Shown here: positions 26,553 through 35,555 of the stretch, one piece after another
Layout of the letters: the number at the start of each line of letters is the position of its first letter
Numbering within the stretch: position 1 is the stretch's first letter
Assembly (NCBI GenBank): GCA_021786385.1
Contig: JAJYNJ010000009.1
Location: 1 to 41,936, forward strand
From: Chloroflexota bacterium
Lineage (GTDB): Bacteria; Chloroflexota; Limnocylindria; Limnocylindrales; CSP1-4
Direction of reading: 5' to 3'
Length of the DNA stretch: 41,936 bases
The notes under the pieces: generated by a model
Told to the model about the DNA's origin: nothing
What the model saw: the letters and a program-made list of their open reading frames with translations, nothing else
The model's database searches: none
Made by a program: the position numbers and the translations under genes

Positions 26553-26558
26553 TACCAT
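26553..26558 (+). promoter_or_regulatory. -10 box for a leaderless aminotransferase transcript
   Basis: TACCAT in the context GCTACCAT, 7 nt before the ATG at 26566. It is one base different from the TACGAT boxes elsewhere in the window. No ribosome site is present. Confidence 0.4.
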
Positions 26559-26565
26559 GCCCGCG

Positions 26566-28347
26566 ATGGATGCGCCAGCGACGCCGCTGATCGAGTTGAT
26601 CCGTGCGTCGGTGCTCGGAGACGACGAGGCCGTCGCGGGCCCCTTCGGCGTGCGGCGCGTGACCTACGCGGACTACACGGCGTCGGGCCGCTCGCTCACC
26701 TTCATCGAGGACTACATCCGCGACGCGGTCCTGCCGCTGTATGCCAACACGCACTCCGAATCGTCTGGCACGGGTCTGCAGACCACGCGGTTCCGCGAGG
26801 AGGCGCGTCGGATCATCCGCGACGCGGTCGGCGCGACCAGCGAGCATGCGGTCATCTTCTGCGGCTCCGGCTCTACGGCCGCGATCAATCGTCTGGTCGA
26901 GGTCCTCAACCTACGGCTCCCCGCGGACCTCGACGACCGCTACGACCTTCGTTCCCGGATCCCACCGGAGGAGCGGCCGGTCGTGCTGATCGGACCATAC
27001 GAGCACCACTCCAACGACCTGCCGTGGCGGGAGTCGATCGCGGAGCTGATCACGGTCCCCGAGGATCGCGATGGGCGGATCGATCTGGAGGCGCTCGAGC
27101 GCGAGCTGCGAGCGCACGCGGGCCGCCGGCTTCTGATCGGCAGCTTCTCAGCCGCGTCGAACGTGACGGGGATCGTCTCCGACTCGCGCTCGATCTCGAT
27201 CCTCCTCCACCGCTACGGGGCCCTCTCCTGCTGGGATTACGCCGCGGCGGCGCCCTACGTGGAGATCCGGATGGGCGGCGACGCTGGCCCCGACGGCAAC
27301 CTCGCCTACAAGGACGCGGTCTGCATCTCGCCCCACAAGTTCATCGGGGGACCGGGGACGCCCGGGGTTCTTGTGGCGCGGCGCGCCCTGTTTCGCAACC
27401 GTGTACCGTCCGTCCCCGGCGGGGGCACGGTCGAGTACGTGAACCCGCTCGAGCACCGCTATCTCGCCGACATCGAACGGCGCGAGGAGGGCGGTACGCC
27501 GGCGATCGTGGAGTCGATCCGTGCCGGACTCGTCGTGCAGCTCAAAGAGGCGGTCGGGGTTCCGGCGATCCGTGCACGTGAGACGTCGTTCATCGACCGC
27601 GCGATCGCGCGCTGGGCGCAGAACCCGGCCCTCGAGATCCTGGGCAGCCGAGCCGCGGAACGCCTCTCGATCGTCTCCTTCGTCGTCCGCCACGGCGGCC
27701 GCTACCTGCACCACAACTTCGTCGTGGCGCTGCTCAACGACCTCTTCGGCATCCAGGCGCGTGGCGGTTGTTCCTGCGCGGGCCCCTACGGCCACCGGCT
27801 CCTCGGCATCGACCTCGAGCGCTCACGGGCGTTCGAGCGCCAGGTGGCCCGGGGCTGTGAGGGGATCAAGCCGGGCTGGGTGCGTGTGAACTTCAACTAC
27901 TTCATCAGTGAGACGGTGTTCCGGTACATCCTCGACGCGGTCGATCTCGTCGCCTCCCAAGGCTGGCGGCTGCTACCGCTCTACGACTTCGAACCGGCGA
28001 GCGGGCTCTGGCGGCACATCGATGGGCTCCCCGAGGCGCCCCTCAGCCTGCACGACGTGCGGTACGCGGATGGGCGGATGACCTACCCCGCGCACCGCCA
28101 CCGCGAGCCGGAGTCGCGGCTGGCCGAGTATCTGGCCGAGGCCCGGGCGATCCTCGCCGACCCGCCGGTGCCATCACGAGCACCGCGGCCGATCCGCGAG
28201 GGGCCGGACTTCGAGGCGCTGCGCTGGTTCCCCTTGCCCGACGAGGTTCGAGCCGGCGCTCCCCGCGCCGCGGCCGGCGGCGCAGCGGCCGGTGGCGCAG
28301 CATCGGGCGGGACGTCTCCCTTCGGCACCGCCCGCGGCAGCGGCTGA
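26566..28347 (+). CDS. class V aminotransferase-fold PLP enzyme (cysteine desulfurase-like)
   Basis: 593 residues, longer than typical SufS/NifS (about 400). The PLP domain includes a GSGSTAAIN cofactor loop, CWDYAAAAP with the pyridine-binding Asp, and Schiff-base Lys258 in SPHKFIGG. A Cys motif GGCSCAGPYGH (Cys402, Cys404) sits where desulfurases carry the sulfur-accepting Cys. About 90 residues of C-terminal extension end in a low-complexity Ala/Gly tail. The start at 26566 is chosen because the upstream ATG at 26557 overlaps a likely -10 box. The family includes many proteins of unproven activity; sulfur mobilisation is possible, not shown. It converges on the heme operon. Confidence 0.85.
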   Translation: MDAPATPLIELIRASVLGDDEAVAGPFGVRRVTYADYTASGRSLTFIEDYIRDAVLPLYANTHSESSGTGLQTTRFREEARRIIRDAVGATSEHAVIFCGSGSTAAINRLVEVLNLRLPADLDDRYDLRSRIPPEERPVVLIGPYEHHSNDLPWRESIAELITVPEDRDGRIDLEALERELRAHAGRRLLIGSFSAASNVTGIVSDSRSISILLHRYGALSCWDYAAAAPYVEIRMGGDAGPDGNLAYKDAVCISPHKFIGGPGTPGVLVARRALFRNRVPSVPGGGTVEYVNPLEHRYLADIERREEGGTPAIVESIRAGLVVQLKEAVGVPAIRARETSFIDRAIARWAQNPALEILGSRAAERLSIVSFVVRHGGRYLHHNFVVALLNDLFGIQARGGCSCAGPYGHRLLGIDLERSRAFERQVARGCEGIKPGWVRVNFNYFISETVFRYILDAVDLVASQGWRLLPLYDFEPASGLWRHIDGLPEAPLSLHDVRYADGRMTYPAHRHREPESRLAEYLAEARAILADPPVPSRAPRPIREGPDFEALRWFPLPDEVRAGAPRAAAGGAAAGGAASGGTSPFGTARGSG

Positions 28348-28380
28348 GCCCCGCCGGACCACCTCAGCGCCCGGAACGCA

Positions 28381-29361
28381 TCAGGCCGCCGGCGCCGATC
28401 CCGCGCGCCGGCGCGCCGCCGTGACGGACCCGCCGCCAGCAACAAGCGTCGCCTCCACGACGTGCGCCAGCGCTTCGACGAGGCCGGCATCGGCGTTGAG
28501 TGCCCGGATCTGCGCGAAGGCCATCCCCGCGGCGGCCGCCTGCTCCCGGGCTCCGACCGCCAGGTCGTAGAGCGTCTCCAAGTGGTCGGCCAGGAACTGG
28601 ATCGGTGCGACCACCACAGCTCGGTGACCCTCCGCGCGAAGGCGCGGCACCAGGTCGGCGAAGTCCGGCGTCATCCACTCGCCGGGCTCGTGTCCCGCGC
28701 TCTGCCAGCAGAAGTGCCATTGGCCGCCCGCCAAGCCCGCCGCGTTCGCCACGGCGATGGCCGTCTCCTCGAGCTGGCGGAGATAGCCCGGCTCCTGCTC
28801 GGCCACGCGCCGCGGCAGGCTGTGGGCCGTGAGCAGCACCGGGACCGCGCCGCGTTCTCGCTCCGGGAACGCCGCGAGCGCTTCCCGAATCCGCAGGGCG
28901 AGCGCGCCGACGAAGGCCGGCTCCAGGTGCCACGCCCCGGCCAGGGCCACGATGGGCGCATCCGGCGCGAGCGCGACGCGCGCCGCCTCGATCGCGCGCA
29001 GATAACCGCCCATGATCAGCTCGGAGTACTGCGGGGAGAGGATGATCGCCACGACGCGGCGGCAGCCGGCGGAGACGAGCTCGGCAAGGCTGGCGCCGAT
29101 CGATGGGTCCGAGAAGCGCATCCCGATCGTGACCCGGAACCCGGGGCCGAGACGCCCCGCGAGCGCCGCGGCCTGGGCGGCGGTGATGCGCACCAGCGGC
29201 GAGCCGCCGATCACGCGGTAGCGACGGGTGAACTCGCTGACGAGCTCAGCTTCGGGGGCCCGACCGCCCCGCACCGCCGCCAGGTAGCGTGGCACGTCGT
29301 CGAGGCCGGCGGGCGACCCGTACGTCATGAGGATCACGCCGACGGGCGGATCGATCGTCAC
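28381..29361 (-). CDS. cpfC: ferrochelatase, probably coproporphyrin III ferrochelatase
   Basis: 326 residues. Metal-insertion residues are visible as His180 in LLTAHSLP and Glu262 in ADHLETLYDL; GGSPL and MRFSDPSI are also family motifs. It inserts iron into a porphyrin. Because chdC is in the same operon, the substrate is most likely coproporphyrin III (CpfC) and not protoporphyrin IX (HemH); sequence alone does not separate the two. Soluble, no C-terminal membrane anchor, no [2Fe-2S] cysteine cluster. The GTG start overlaps the hemE2 stop by 4 nt, with GGAGG upstream. Last gene of the operon; 33 bp separates it from the convergent aminotransferase gene. Confidence 0.93.
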   Translation of the reverse strand: MTIDPPVGVILMTYGSPAGLDDVPRYLAAVRGGRAPEAELVSEFTRRYRVIGGSPLVRITAAQAAALAGRLGPGFRVTIGMRFSDPSIGASLAELVSAGCRRVVAIILSPQYSELIMGGYLRAIEAARVALAPDAPIVALAGAWHLEPAFVGALALRIREALAAFPERERGAVPVLLTAHSLPRRVAEQEPGYLRQLEETAIAVANAAGLAGGQWHFCWQSAGHEPGEWMTPDFADLVPRLRAEGHRAVVVAPIQFLADHLETLYDLAVGAREQAAAAGMAFAQIRALNADAGLVEALAHVVEATLVAGGGSVTAARRRAGSAPAA

Positions 29362-30422
29362 CTGAGGACCTCCATGCCTGCTGCGGCGCCGGTCCGACGC
29401 GCGGCCGACGCCTCGTGGACGTACGCGGCGAGACGGGCCAGGAGCGCCGGGTCGGTGCCCGGCACGATCCCCTGCCCCAGGTTGAAGATGTGACCCGCGC
29501 GCCCGCCGGCCTCCTCGAGGACACCCCGCGCGCCGGCTTGGGTGGCCTCCCAGCCAGCAAGCAGCCGAGCGCCGTCGAGGTTCCCCTGGATGCCCAGGTG
29601 CGATCCGATGCGCGCCCACGCCGCCCGGAGCGAGAGCCCCGCGTCGATGCCGATGACGGTGGCACCGGAGCGGGCGAGCGGCTCCAGCAGCGCCGCGCTG
29701 GCCCTGACGTAATGGATCGCTGGGACGCCGCGCGCCCCCTCCAGCAGCCGCATCGCGTGTGGCAGCACGTATGCCTCGTACTCGGCCGGCCCGAGCGATC
29801 CTGCCCACGTGTCGAAGACCTGCACGGCCTGGACGCCCGCCCGGACCTGCGCGGCCAGGTAGCGCCGCCCGACTTCGGCGAGCCGCCCCAGCAACGCGTG
29901 CCACGCGGCGGGCTGCGCGTACATGAACGCGCGCGCCGCGGCCTGGTCCCGCGATGCGCGACCCTCGATGAGGTAGGCGGCCAGCGTGAAGGGCCCGCCG
30001 GCGATCCCGACCAGGGCCTGTCGCCCATCGATCTCGCGCCGCGCGATGCGGACCGCCTGCATGGCGAACGCGAGTTCCTCCTCCGGCTCGTAGAGGCGCA
30101 GGCGCTGCACGGCCTCGGGGCTGCGGATCGGCGTCGCCACCACCGGCCCTTCGGCCGTCAGCTCGAAGTCGATGCCCAGCGGACCGACCGGCAGCATGAT
30201 GTCGGCGTACATCACCGCCGCATCGACCCCGTACGCCGCCACGGGCAGCACCGTCGCCGCGGCCGCCAACTCGGGCGTGCGCGCGATGCCGAGCACGCCG
30301 TAGCGTTCCCGCATCCGCTCGTACGCCGGGATCCCCCGTCCCGCCTGGCGCATGTACCAGACGGGGGTCGCGTCCACCGGCGCGAGCTGGCAGGCGGCCA
30401 GGAAGCGCTCCGCGCCGGTCAT
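29358..30422 (-). CDS. hemE: divergent uroporphyrinogen decarboxylase paralog (HemE2)
   Basis: 354 residues, full-length UroD fold. It keeps Arg25 and Arg29 (MRQAGR), Asp74 (YADIM) and Tyr150 (AAYLIEG). The residue equal to human Ser219 is Thr205 (FDTWAG), the one equal to His339 is Gln317 (NLGQG), and GNLDP has become GNLDG. The preceding gene encodes a HemE with all these residues canonical. Start and stop overlap its neighbours by 4 nt, so it is made with the heme enzymes. It may be a decarboxylase with altered substrate or order of decarboxylation, a heterodimer partner of HemE1, or a drifting duplicate. Confidence 0.9.
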   Translation of the reverse strand: MTGAERFLAACQLAPVDATPVWYMRQAGRGIPAYERMRERYGVLGIARTPELAAAATVLPVAAYGVDAAVMYADIMLPVGPLGIDFELTAEGPVVATPIRSPEAVQRLRLYEPEEELAFAMQAVRIARREIDGRQALVGIAGGPFTLAAYLIEGRASRDQAAARAFMYAQPAAWHALLGRLAEVGRRYLAAQVRAGVQAVQVFDTWAGSLGPAEYEAYVLPHAMRLLEGARGVPAIHYVRASAALLEPLARSGATVIGIDAGLSLRAAWARIGSHLGIQGNLDGARLLAGWEATQAGARGVLEEAGGRAGHIFNLGQGIVPGTDPALLARLAAYVHEASAARRTGAAAGMEVLR

Positions 30423-31459
30423 GGCGCGCGTCCCGCGCCGGGCCGCGCCGAGCGCTCGTGCACGAGGTCGACCAGGCGGCGCAGGTCGTCCGGATCGGTC
30501 GCCGGCAGGACGCCGTGTCCCAGGTTGAAGACGTGCCCCGGCCGCTCGGCGGCCTGCTCCAGGATCCAGACCGTCTGCTCGGCCACCGCCTCGAACGGGC
30601 CCAGCAGCAACGAGGGGTCCAGGTTCCCCTGCACGGCGAGCCCGGGCAGCAGCTCCCACGCCTCCCCCAGCGCGATGCGCCAGTCGAGCCCGATGACCCT
30701 TGCCCCGCTAGTGGCCATCAGGCGCAGCAGGCCGGCCGTGCCGGTCCCGAAGAGGACTGTCGGCACGCCAAGACCGGCGAGCCCGGCGAAGAGCCGCCGC
30801 ATGTGCGGCAGCACGTGGCGCGCGTAGTCGAATGGACCCAGGACGCCCACCCAGCTGTCGAAGACCTGGACCGCCTGCGCACCGGCCCGCACCTGCGCCT
30901 CCAGATAGACCACGGTGGCGTCGACGAGCCGCTCGAGGAGCGCGGAGAAGAGCTCGGGCGCGCCGCGGAGCAGCGCGAGGAGACCCGCCGTGTCCCGCGA
31001 CGACCGGCCCTCCACGAGGTAGCTCGCGAGCGTGAACGGGGCGCCCGCGAAGCCGATCACTGGCACCGGGCTCTCCCGGCGCAGCAGGCGGATCGCCTCC
31101 AGCAGCGGCCCGACCGCCGCGTCCGGGTCGAGTGTGCCCAGCACGGCCACGTCGGCCGGGGTGCGGATCGGCCGCTCGATCACGGGGCCCACACCCTCCA
31201 CGAAGCGGACGTCGACCCCCATCCCCGGCAACGGCGTCGTGATGTCGGCGAAGACGATGGCGGCGTCCACCCCGAGGCGCCGCACCGGTTGGAGCGAGAC
31301 CTCGGCGCAGAGTGCGGCATCCCGGACGATCTCCGCCAGTCCGACCCGTTCCCGCACCGCGCGGTACTCCGGCAGCGCCCGTCCCGCCTGGCGCATGAAC
31401 CAGATCGGCGTCGCGTCGACCGGTTCGCGGTGGAACGCGCGCAGCAGGCGGTCGCTCAT
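30419..31459 (-). CDS. hemE: uroporphyrinogen decarboxylase (HemE1)
   Basis: 346 residues; removes four carboxylates from uroporphyrinogen III to give coproporphyrinogen III in the cytoplasm. Canonical active-site set: Arg23 and Arg27 in MRQAGR, Asp72 in FADIT, Tyr147 in LASYLVEG, Ser202 in FDSWVG, His315 in NLGHG, plus GNLDP. It starts within the hemL stop (ATGA) and ends within the hemE2 start. This is the copy expected to carry the normal heme flux. Confidence 0.96.
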   Translation of the reverse strand: MSDRLLRAFHREPVDATPIWFMRQAGRALPEYRAVRERVGLAEIVRDAALCAEVSLQPVRRLGVDAAIVFADITTPLPGMGVDVRFVEGVGPVIERPIRTPADVAVLGTLDPDAAVGPLLEAIRLLRRESPVPVIGFAGAPFTLASYLVEGRSSRDTAGLLALLRGAPELFSALLERLVDATVVYLEAQVRAGAQAVQVFDSWVGVLGPFDYARHVLPHMRRLFAGLAGLGVPTVLFGTGTAGLLRLMATSGARVIGLDWRIALGEAWELLPGLAVQGNLDPSLLLGPFEAVAEQTVWILEQAAERPGHVFNLGHGVLPATDPDDLRRLVDLVHERSARPGAGRAP

Positions 31460-32745
31460 GCCCGAAAGGCCGTGCGTGCCGCCTCGACCGTGCGTGCCAC
31501 GTCCTCCATGCCGTGGGCGGCGGAGAGGAACCAGGCCTCCTGGGGCGAGGGTGGTAGCAGGATCCCGGCGTCGCGCATCGCGCGGTGGAAGCGCGCGAAG
31601 GCGTCCGCGTCGGCCTCCTGGACCTCGTCGAAGTCCCGCGGGGCCGCCGCGCGGAAGAAGACCGTCAGCAACGAGCCGACGCGCCCGATCGAGACGCGCC
31701 GGCCGGCCGTGGCGGCCGCCTCCAACAACCCGGTCTCGAGCGCAGCCCCGAGGTGTTCGAGCCGCGCGTAGAGCTCGGCGCCGAGCTCGCCCAACGTCGC
31801 CAGGCCGGCGGCCATCGCGACCGGGTGGCCAGAGAGCGTCCCCGCCTGGTAGACGGGACCCGCCGGCGCCACCAGATCGAGCAGCTCCGCCCGGCCGCCG
31901 TAGGCGCCGACCGGCATCCCGCCACCGACGATCTTGCCGAGCACCGTGAGGTCCGGAGCGACGTGGTAGCGGGCCTGGGCGCCACCGCGCGCCACCCGGA
32001 ACCCCGTGATCACCTCGTCGAAGACGAGCAGCGCGCCGTGGCGCGCCGTCAGCTCGCGCAGTCCGTCCAGGAACCCGGCCTCGGGCGCGACCACGCCCAT
32101 GTTCGCCGCAACCGGTTCCACGATGACCGCGGCGATCTTCCCCGGGTGGCGTTCGAAGGCGGCGGCCACCGACGCGAGATCGTTGTAGCGGGCGAGCAGG
32201 GTTTGCGCCGCGACCACGGCCGCCACCCCGGCACTGGCCGGCAGCGAGAGCGTCGCGAGCCCCGAGCCGGCCCGGGCGAGGAGGCCGTCGGCATGGCCGT
32301 GGTAACCGCCCTCGAACTTCACGACCAGATCGCGGCGCGTGGCCGCGCGGGCGACGCGCAGCGCACTCATCGCGGCCTCCGTGCCGGAGCTGACGAAGCG
32401 CAGCCGCTCGAGCGAGGGCATCGCCGCGCGGATCGCCGCGCCGAGCTCGATCTCGGCGGGCGTGGTCGCACCGAACGGACCGCCCGCCTCCGCCTCCCGC
32501 CGGACGGCCGCGACGACCGCCGGATGGGCGTGCCCCAGGATCAGCGGGCCGAACGCGCCGACGTAGTCGAGATACTCCCGGCCGTCGACGTCGCGGACCA
32601 CGGCGCCCTTGCCCTCGACGATGATCGGCGGCTCGCCGCCCACCGCCCCGTACGCCCGAACCGGGCTGTTGACGCCGCCTGGGAAGAGCGACGCGGCACG
32701 CCGCCGATACGCCGCCGCGCCGGTCTCGCCGGCCCGCACGCTCAT
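31456..32745 (-). CDS. hemL: glutamate-1-semialdehyde 2,1-aminomutase
   Basis: 429 residues, normal length. PLP-dependent enzyme converting glutamate-1-semialdehyde to 5-aminolevulinate. Family blocks: FPGGVNSPVRA at the N-terminus, GTEAAMSALR, FEGGYHGHAD, FDEVITGFR and Schiff-base Lys271 in VLGKIVGGGMPVGAYGG. Overlaps both neighbours by 4 nt. It is separated from hemA by four genes but lies in the same operon, so the C5 pathway to ALA is complete here. Confidence 0.97.
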   Translation of the reverse strand: MSVRAGETGAAAYRRRAASLFPGGVNSPVRAYGAVGGEPPIIVEGKGAVVRDVDGREYLDYVGAFGPLILGHAHPAVVAAVRREAEAGGPFGATTPAEIELGAAIRAAMPSLERLRFVSSGTEAAMSALRVARAATRRDLVVKFEGGYHGHADGLLARAGSGLATLSLPASAGVAAVVAAQTLLARYNDLASVAAAFERHPGKIAAVIVEPVAANMGVVAPEAGFLDGLRELTARHGALLVFDEVITGFRVARGGAQARYHVAPDLTVLGKIVGGGMPVGAYGGRAELLDLVAPAGPVYQAGTLSGHPVAMAAGLATLGELGAELYARLEHLGAALETGLLEAAATAGRRVSIGRVGSLLTVFFRAAAPRDFDEVQEADADAFARFHRAMRDAGILLPPSPQEAWFLSAAHGMEDVARTVEAARTAFRA

Positions 32746-33521
32746 CGCGACCCCCGGCCAGCGGCGCGGGTGGCGCCGCGCGGCTTCGCGGCCGCGGGCA
32801 CGGTCAGGGCGGGTGCGTGGCCATTGTCCGGCACCGACCCGATCTCGGCGGCGTCGAGAAGCCGGAGGATCTCGCCGATCGGCCGGTGGACCGCCGTCAG
32901 GATCGGTGTGTCCCGCACGGTCGAGCGCCGGCTGTCGGAGCCACGCAGCTCGCGCACCAGGTCGACGAAGGCCGGCAGATCGTCGGTTTCGTAGGCGACG
33001 ATGAAGTCCTGATCGTCGAGGCCGAACGAGTTCGCGAGCAGCTGGCGTACCTGCGGATAGGCGTGCCCGATGCGCATATGCTCGTTCATGATCCCCTGCC
33101 GGGCATCGCGGCCCAGCAGGTACCAATCGGTGGACTTCGTAAACGGGTAGACGATCAGGTAGGCGCAGCGTTCGCCCTCGAAGAGCGACTGCTCCTGCGG
33201 CGTGGGCTTCTTCACGTACTGCGTGGGCTGGATGACGCCGAGCAGGCTCTCGCGGACCGAGAGCCATCTGCCGAGGCCGGCCTGCAGCACCGCCGCGGCC
33301 GCCTCTTCGAGCGCCCGCACCGTCGGGCCCAGCCGCCAGATCAGGAGGTCCGCGCCCGGCTGCAGGCCGATCATCGAGTACGTGTGCGTGACGACCGCCG
33401 GCACGACGTCGAGCGCCGCGGCGAAGGCGGCCCCGGACGCCGCGCGGTCGACTGCCGGCAGCCGACGCCAGGTCGGGTCGAGGCCCAGCGCGAGCGCGTG
33501 GACATAGCGAGCGTCGGTCAC
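32742..33521 (-). CDS. chdC: coproheme decarboxylase ChdC (HemQ)
   Basis: 259 residues of the chlorite dismutase-like family; converts coproheme III to heme b with hydrogen peroxide. Tyr125 of YPFTK aligns with the reactive Tyr147 of Listeria HemQ, Lys129 with Lys151, and His148 of NEHMRIG with the axial heme ligand His174, counting from the shared WY pair. The loop between YPFTK and WYLL is about four residues shorter than in Firmicutes proteins, and Met149 of the YPM motif is Phe127 here. GTG start with GGGAGAA upstream; 46 bp after hemB, the only real gap inside the operon. It marks the coproporphyrin-dependent heme route. Confidence 0.94.
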   Translation of the reverse strand: MTDARYVHALALGLDPTWRRLPAVDRAASGAAFAAALDVVPAVVTHTYSMIGLQPGADLLIWRLGPTVRALEEAAAAVLQAGLGRWLSVRESLLGVIQPTQYVKKPTPQEQSLFEGERCAYLIVYPFTKSTDWYLLGRDARQGIMNEHMRIGHAYPQVRQLLANSFGLDDQDFIVAYETDDLPAFVDLVRELRGSDSRRSTVRDTPILTAVHRPIGEILRLLDAAEIGSVPDNGHAPALTVPAAAKPRGATRAAGRGSR

Positions 33522-33567
33522 GGAACTTCTCCCAGGGTGGTGGTGGAAGCGGCTCCTGGCGCGCGGT

Positions 33568-34662
33568 TCATCGGGAGCGCTCCTCGGCGAGCCAGGCGGC
33601 GGCATCGCGCGCCAGGTAGGTCAGGATGACGTCGGCCCCGGCGCGTGCGATGGCGGTGAGCAGCTCGAGCCCGGTCCGCCGGCGGTCGATCCAGCCGTGC
33701 GCGGCCGCCGCCTCGAGCATCGCCAGTTCGCCACTGACCTGGTAGGCGGCCAGCGGCAGGTCGAAGCGCTGGCGGGCACGGGCCAGCAGATCGAGCGATG
33801 TGATCGCCGGCTTGACCATCAAGATGTCCGCCCCCTCGGCCGCGTCGAGCGCCATCTCGCGCAGCGCCTCCCGGCTGTTTGCAGGGTCCATCTGGTGGCT
33901 CCGCCGGTCGCCGAAGGCGGGCGTCGAGTCGGCCGCTTCGCGGAACGGGCCATAGAGCGCCGAGGCGTGCTTCGAAGCGTAAGCGAGGATCCCGATCTCG
34001 GTCTGGCCGACCGCGTCGAGGGCCGCGCGTAACGTGGCCACCTGGCCGTCCATCATGCCGCTCGGCGCGACGATCTCGGCACCGGCCGACGCGTAGGCGA
34101 GCGCGGCGTTGGCCAGCTGGGGCAGGGTCGCATCGTTGTCGATCCGGTCGCCCACCACGATCCCGCAGTGGCCGTGCGTGGTGTACTCACACAGGCAGAC
34201 GTCGGCGGCGAGCACGAGCGGCAGGTCCGCGGCGCGAAGCTGGCGGAGTGCCTCGGGGACGGGCCCGTCGGGGTCGGCGGCGGCTTCGCCGCGGGGGTCC
34301 TTCTCGGTGGGGATGCCGAACAGCATCAGGCCACCCACGCCGAGCGCGGCGAGATCCGCCGCGAGCTCGACGACGAGGTCGGGGCTCAGGCGCTCCTGAC
34401 CGGGCATCGAGGCGATCGGCTCGCGACGCGCCCTGCCGGGGACCACGAAGAGCGGCATCACCAGCTGCGCGGGCGAGAGGCGGGTCTCGCGGACCAGCGC
34501 GCGGCGAGCCGCGGTCGCGCGCAGCCGGCGGGTGCGCTCGAACGGGAGCGGCGCGCCAGCGGTCTCGGCGGCGACTTGGCCAGCGTCGCCCTGGGCGCTC
34601 GCTGCGGGGGTGGCGGGCGGCGGCGCACCGGCCGTGCCGCGCCTGTGAAGCGTGGACGTCAT
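33568..34662 (-). CDS. hemB: porphobilinogen synthase (ALA dehydratase)
   Basis: 364 residues; joins two 5-aminolevulinate molecules into porphobilinogen. The zinc-type cysteine triad is present: Cys156, Cys158 and Cys166 in DVCLCEYTTHGHCG. The two Schiff-base lysines are Lys231 (AYASKHASA) and Lys284 (LMVKPAI). An extra low-complexity N-terminal stretch of about 40 residues precedes the barrel; a later in-frame start is possible, but the ATG overlaps the hemD stop by 4 nt, as elsewhere in this operon. Confidence 0.97.
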   Translation of the reverse strand: MTSTLHRRGTAGAPPPATPAASAQGDAGQVAAETAGAPLPFERTRRLRATAARRALVRETRLSPAQLVMPLFVVPGRARREPIASMPGQERLSPDLVVELAADLAALGVGGLMLFGIPTEKDPRGEAAADPDGPVPEALRQLRAADLPLVLAADVCLCEYTTHGHCGIVVGDRIDNDATLPQLANAALAYASAGAEIVAPSGMMDGQVATLRAALDAVGQTEIGILAYASKHASALYGPFREAADSTPAFGDRRSHQMDPANSREALREMALDAAEGADILMVKPAITSLDLLARARQRFDLPLAAYQVSGELAMLEAAAAHGWIDRRRTGLELLTAIARAGADVILTYLARDAAAWLAEERSR

Positions 34663-35555
34663 GACGGGACCTCCGTGGCGGAAGCAGCGACGGTAGGGAG
34701 GGTGCGGGCGTCAGCAGGCGCGGTGCCCAGAGCCCCCAGCACCGCATCGACGAGCGCATCGACAGTGGGGGCGGCGGCCTCGGCGGCGAGGTCCAGGCCG
34801 AACCGCCGCACCTCGGCCGATGTCGAGGGGCCGATCGAGACAAACGGGAGCGCTCGCAGTCGCGCGGACTGGCCGCGCTCCGACACCTGGCCGGCGACGG
34901 GTCCGTCCGCAAGCGCGACCAGTCCGCGCACTGCCGAACCCGACGCGACGACGATGACGCCGAGCAGTGGATCGGCGAGCGCCGCGCGCAGCGCCTCGCG
35001 CGACGACTGGGGGCCCTCGACCGTCTCGTAGGCGACCACTTCCCGGACGTCGGCGCCGGCCTCCCGGAGCAGCGCCGGGAGCTCGGACGACGCGGCGCTC
35101 GCGCGCGGCAACAGGACGCGCTTGCCGGCGAGCGCCTCGACCCGTTGCAGCGCCGGCAGCAGGCCGCGCCCGGTCGCCTCGGGTGCCTCGACGTCGACGG
35201 CGAGGCCCGCCTCGCGGAGCGCCCGGGCGGTGGCCGGGCCGACCGCCGCGCTGCGCGGCGCCCCGCTCGTCACGGCGTGGCCGACGCGCTCGAGCGCGCT
35301 CCGCAGCGCCGCCACGCCGACGACGCTCGTCACCACCACCCAGTCGAACCGTTCGAGCTGCGCGACCGCCAGGTCGAGCTCGCCGCCGGGCGGCACCTGA
35401 CGGGTCAGGACCGTCGGCACGGCGTGGACGCGCAGCCCGGCCCCCTCCAGCCGGGCCACCAGCGGATCGGTGGCGCCAGCCGGCCGGGTGACGAGCGCCG
35501 CGCGTCCGGCGAGCGGCTGGCGCCGCGGCGAGCGTGCCACCGATCTGCCGCTCAC
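34659..35555 (-). CDS. hemD: uroporphyrinogen-III synthase
   Basis: 298 residues. Two-lobed HemD fold: LVTRPAG start, VVTSVVGVAALRSAL, AAVGPATARAL, then the second lobe with VLLPRA, VAYETVEGP, VASGSAVRGL and FVSIGPSTSAEV. It closes hydroxymethylbilane to uroporphyrinogen III with ring D inversion. HemD is poorly conserved, but these blocks and its place between hemC and hemB make the call firm. GTG start overlaps the hemC stop by 4 nt. The C-terminus adds an Ala-rich tail. Confidence 0.93.
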   Translation of the reverse strand: MSGRSVARSPRRQPLAGRAALVTRPAGATDPLVARLEGAGLRVHAVPTVLTRQVPPGGELDLAVAQLERFDWVVVTSVVGVAALRSALERVGHAVTSGAPRSAAVGPATARALREAGLAVDVEAPEATGRGLLPALQRVEALAGKRVLLPRASAASSELPALLREAGADVREVVAYETVEGPQSSREALRAALADPLLGVIVVASGSAVRGLVALADGPVAGQVSERGQSARLRALPFVSIGPSTSAEVRRFGLDLAAEAAAPTVDALVDAVLGALGTAPADARTLPTVAASATEVPS

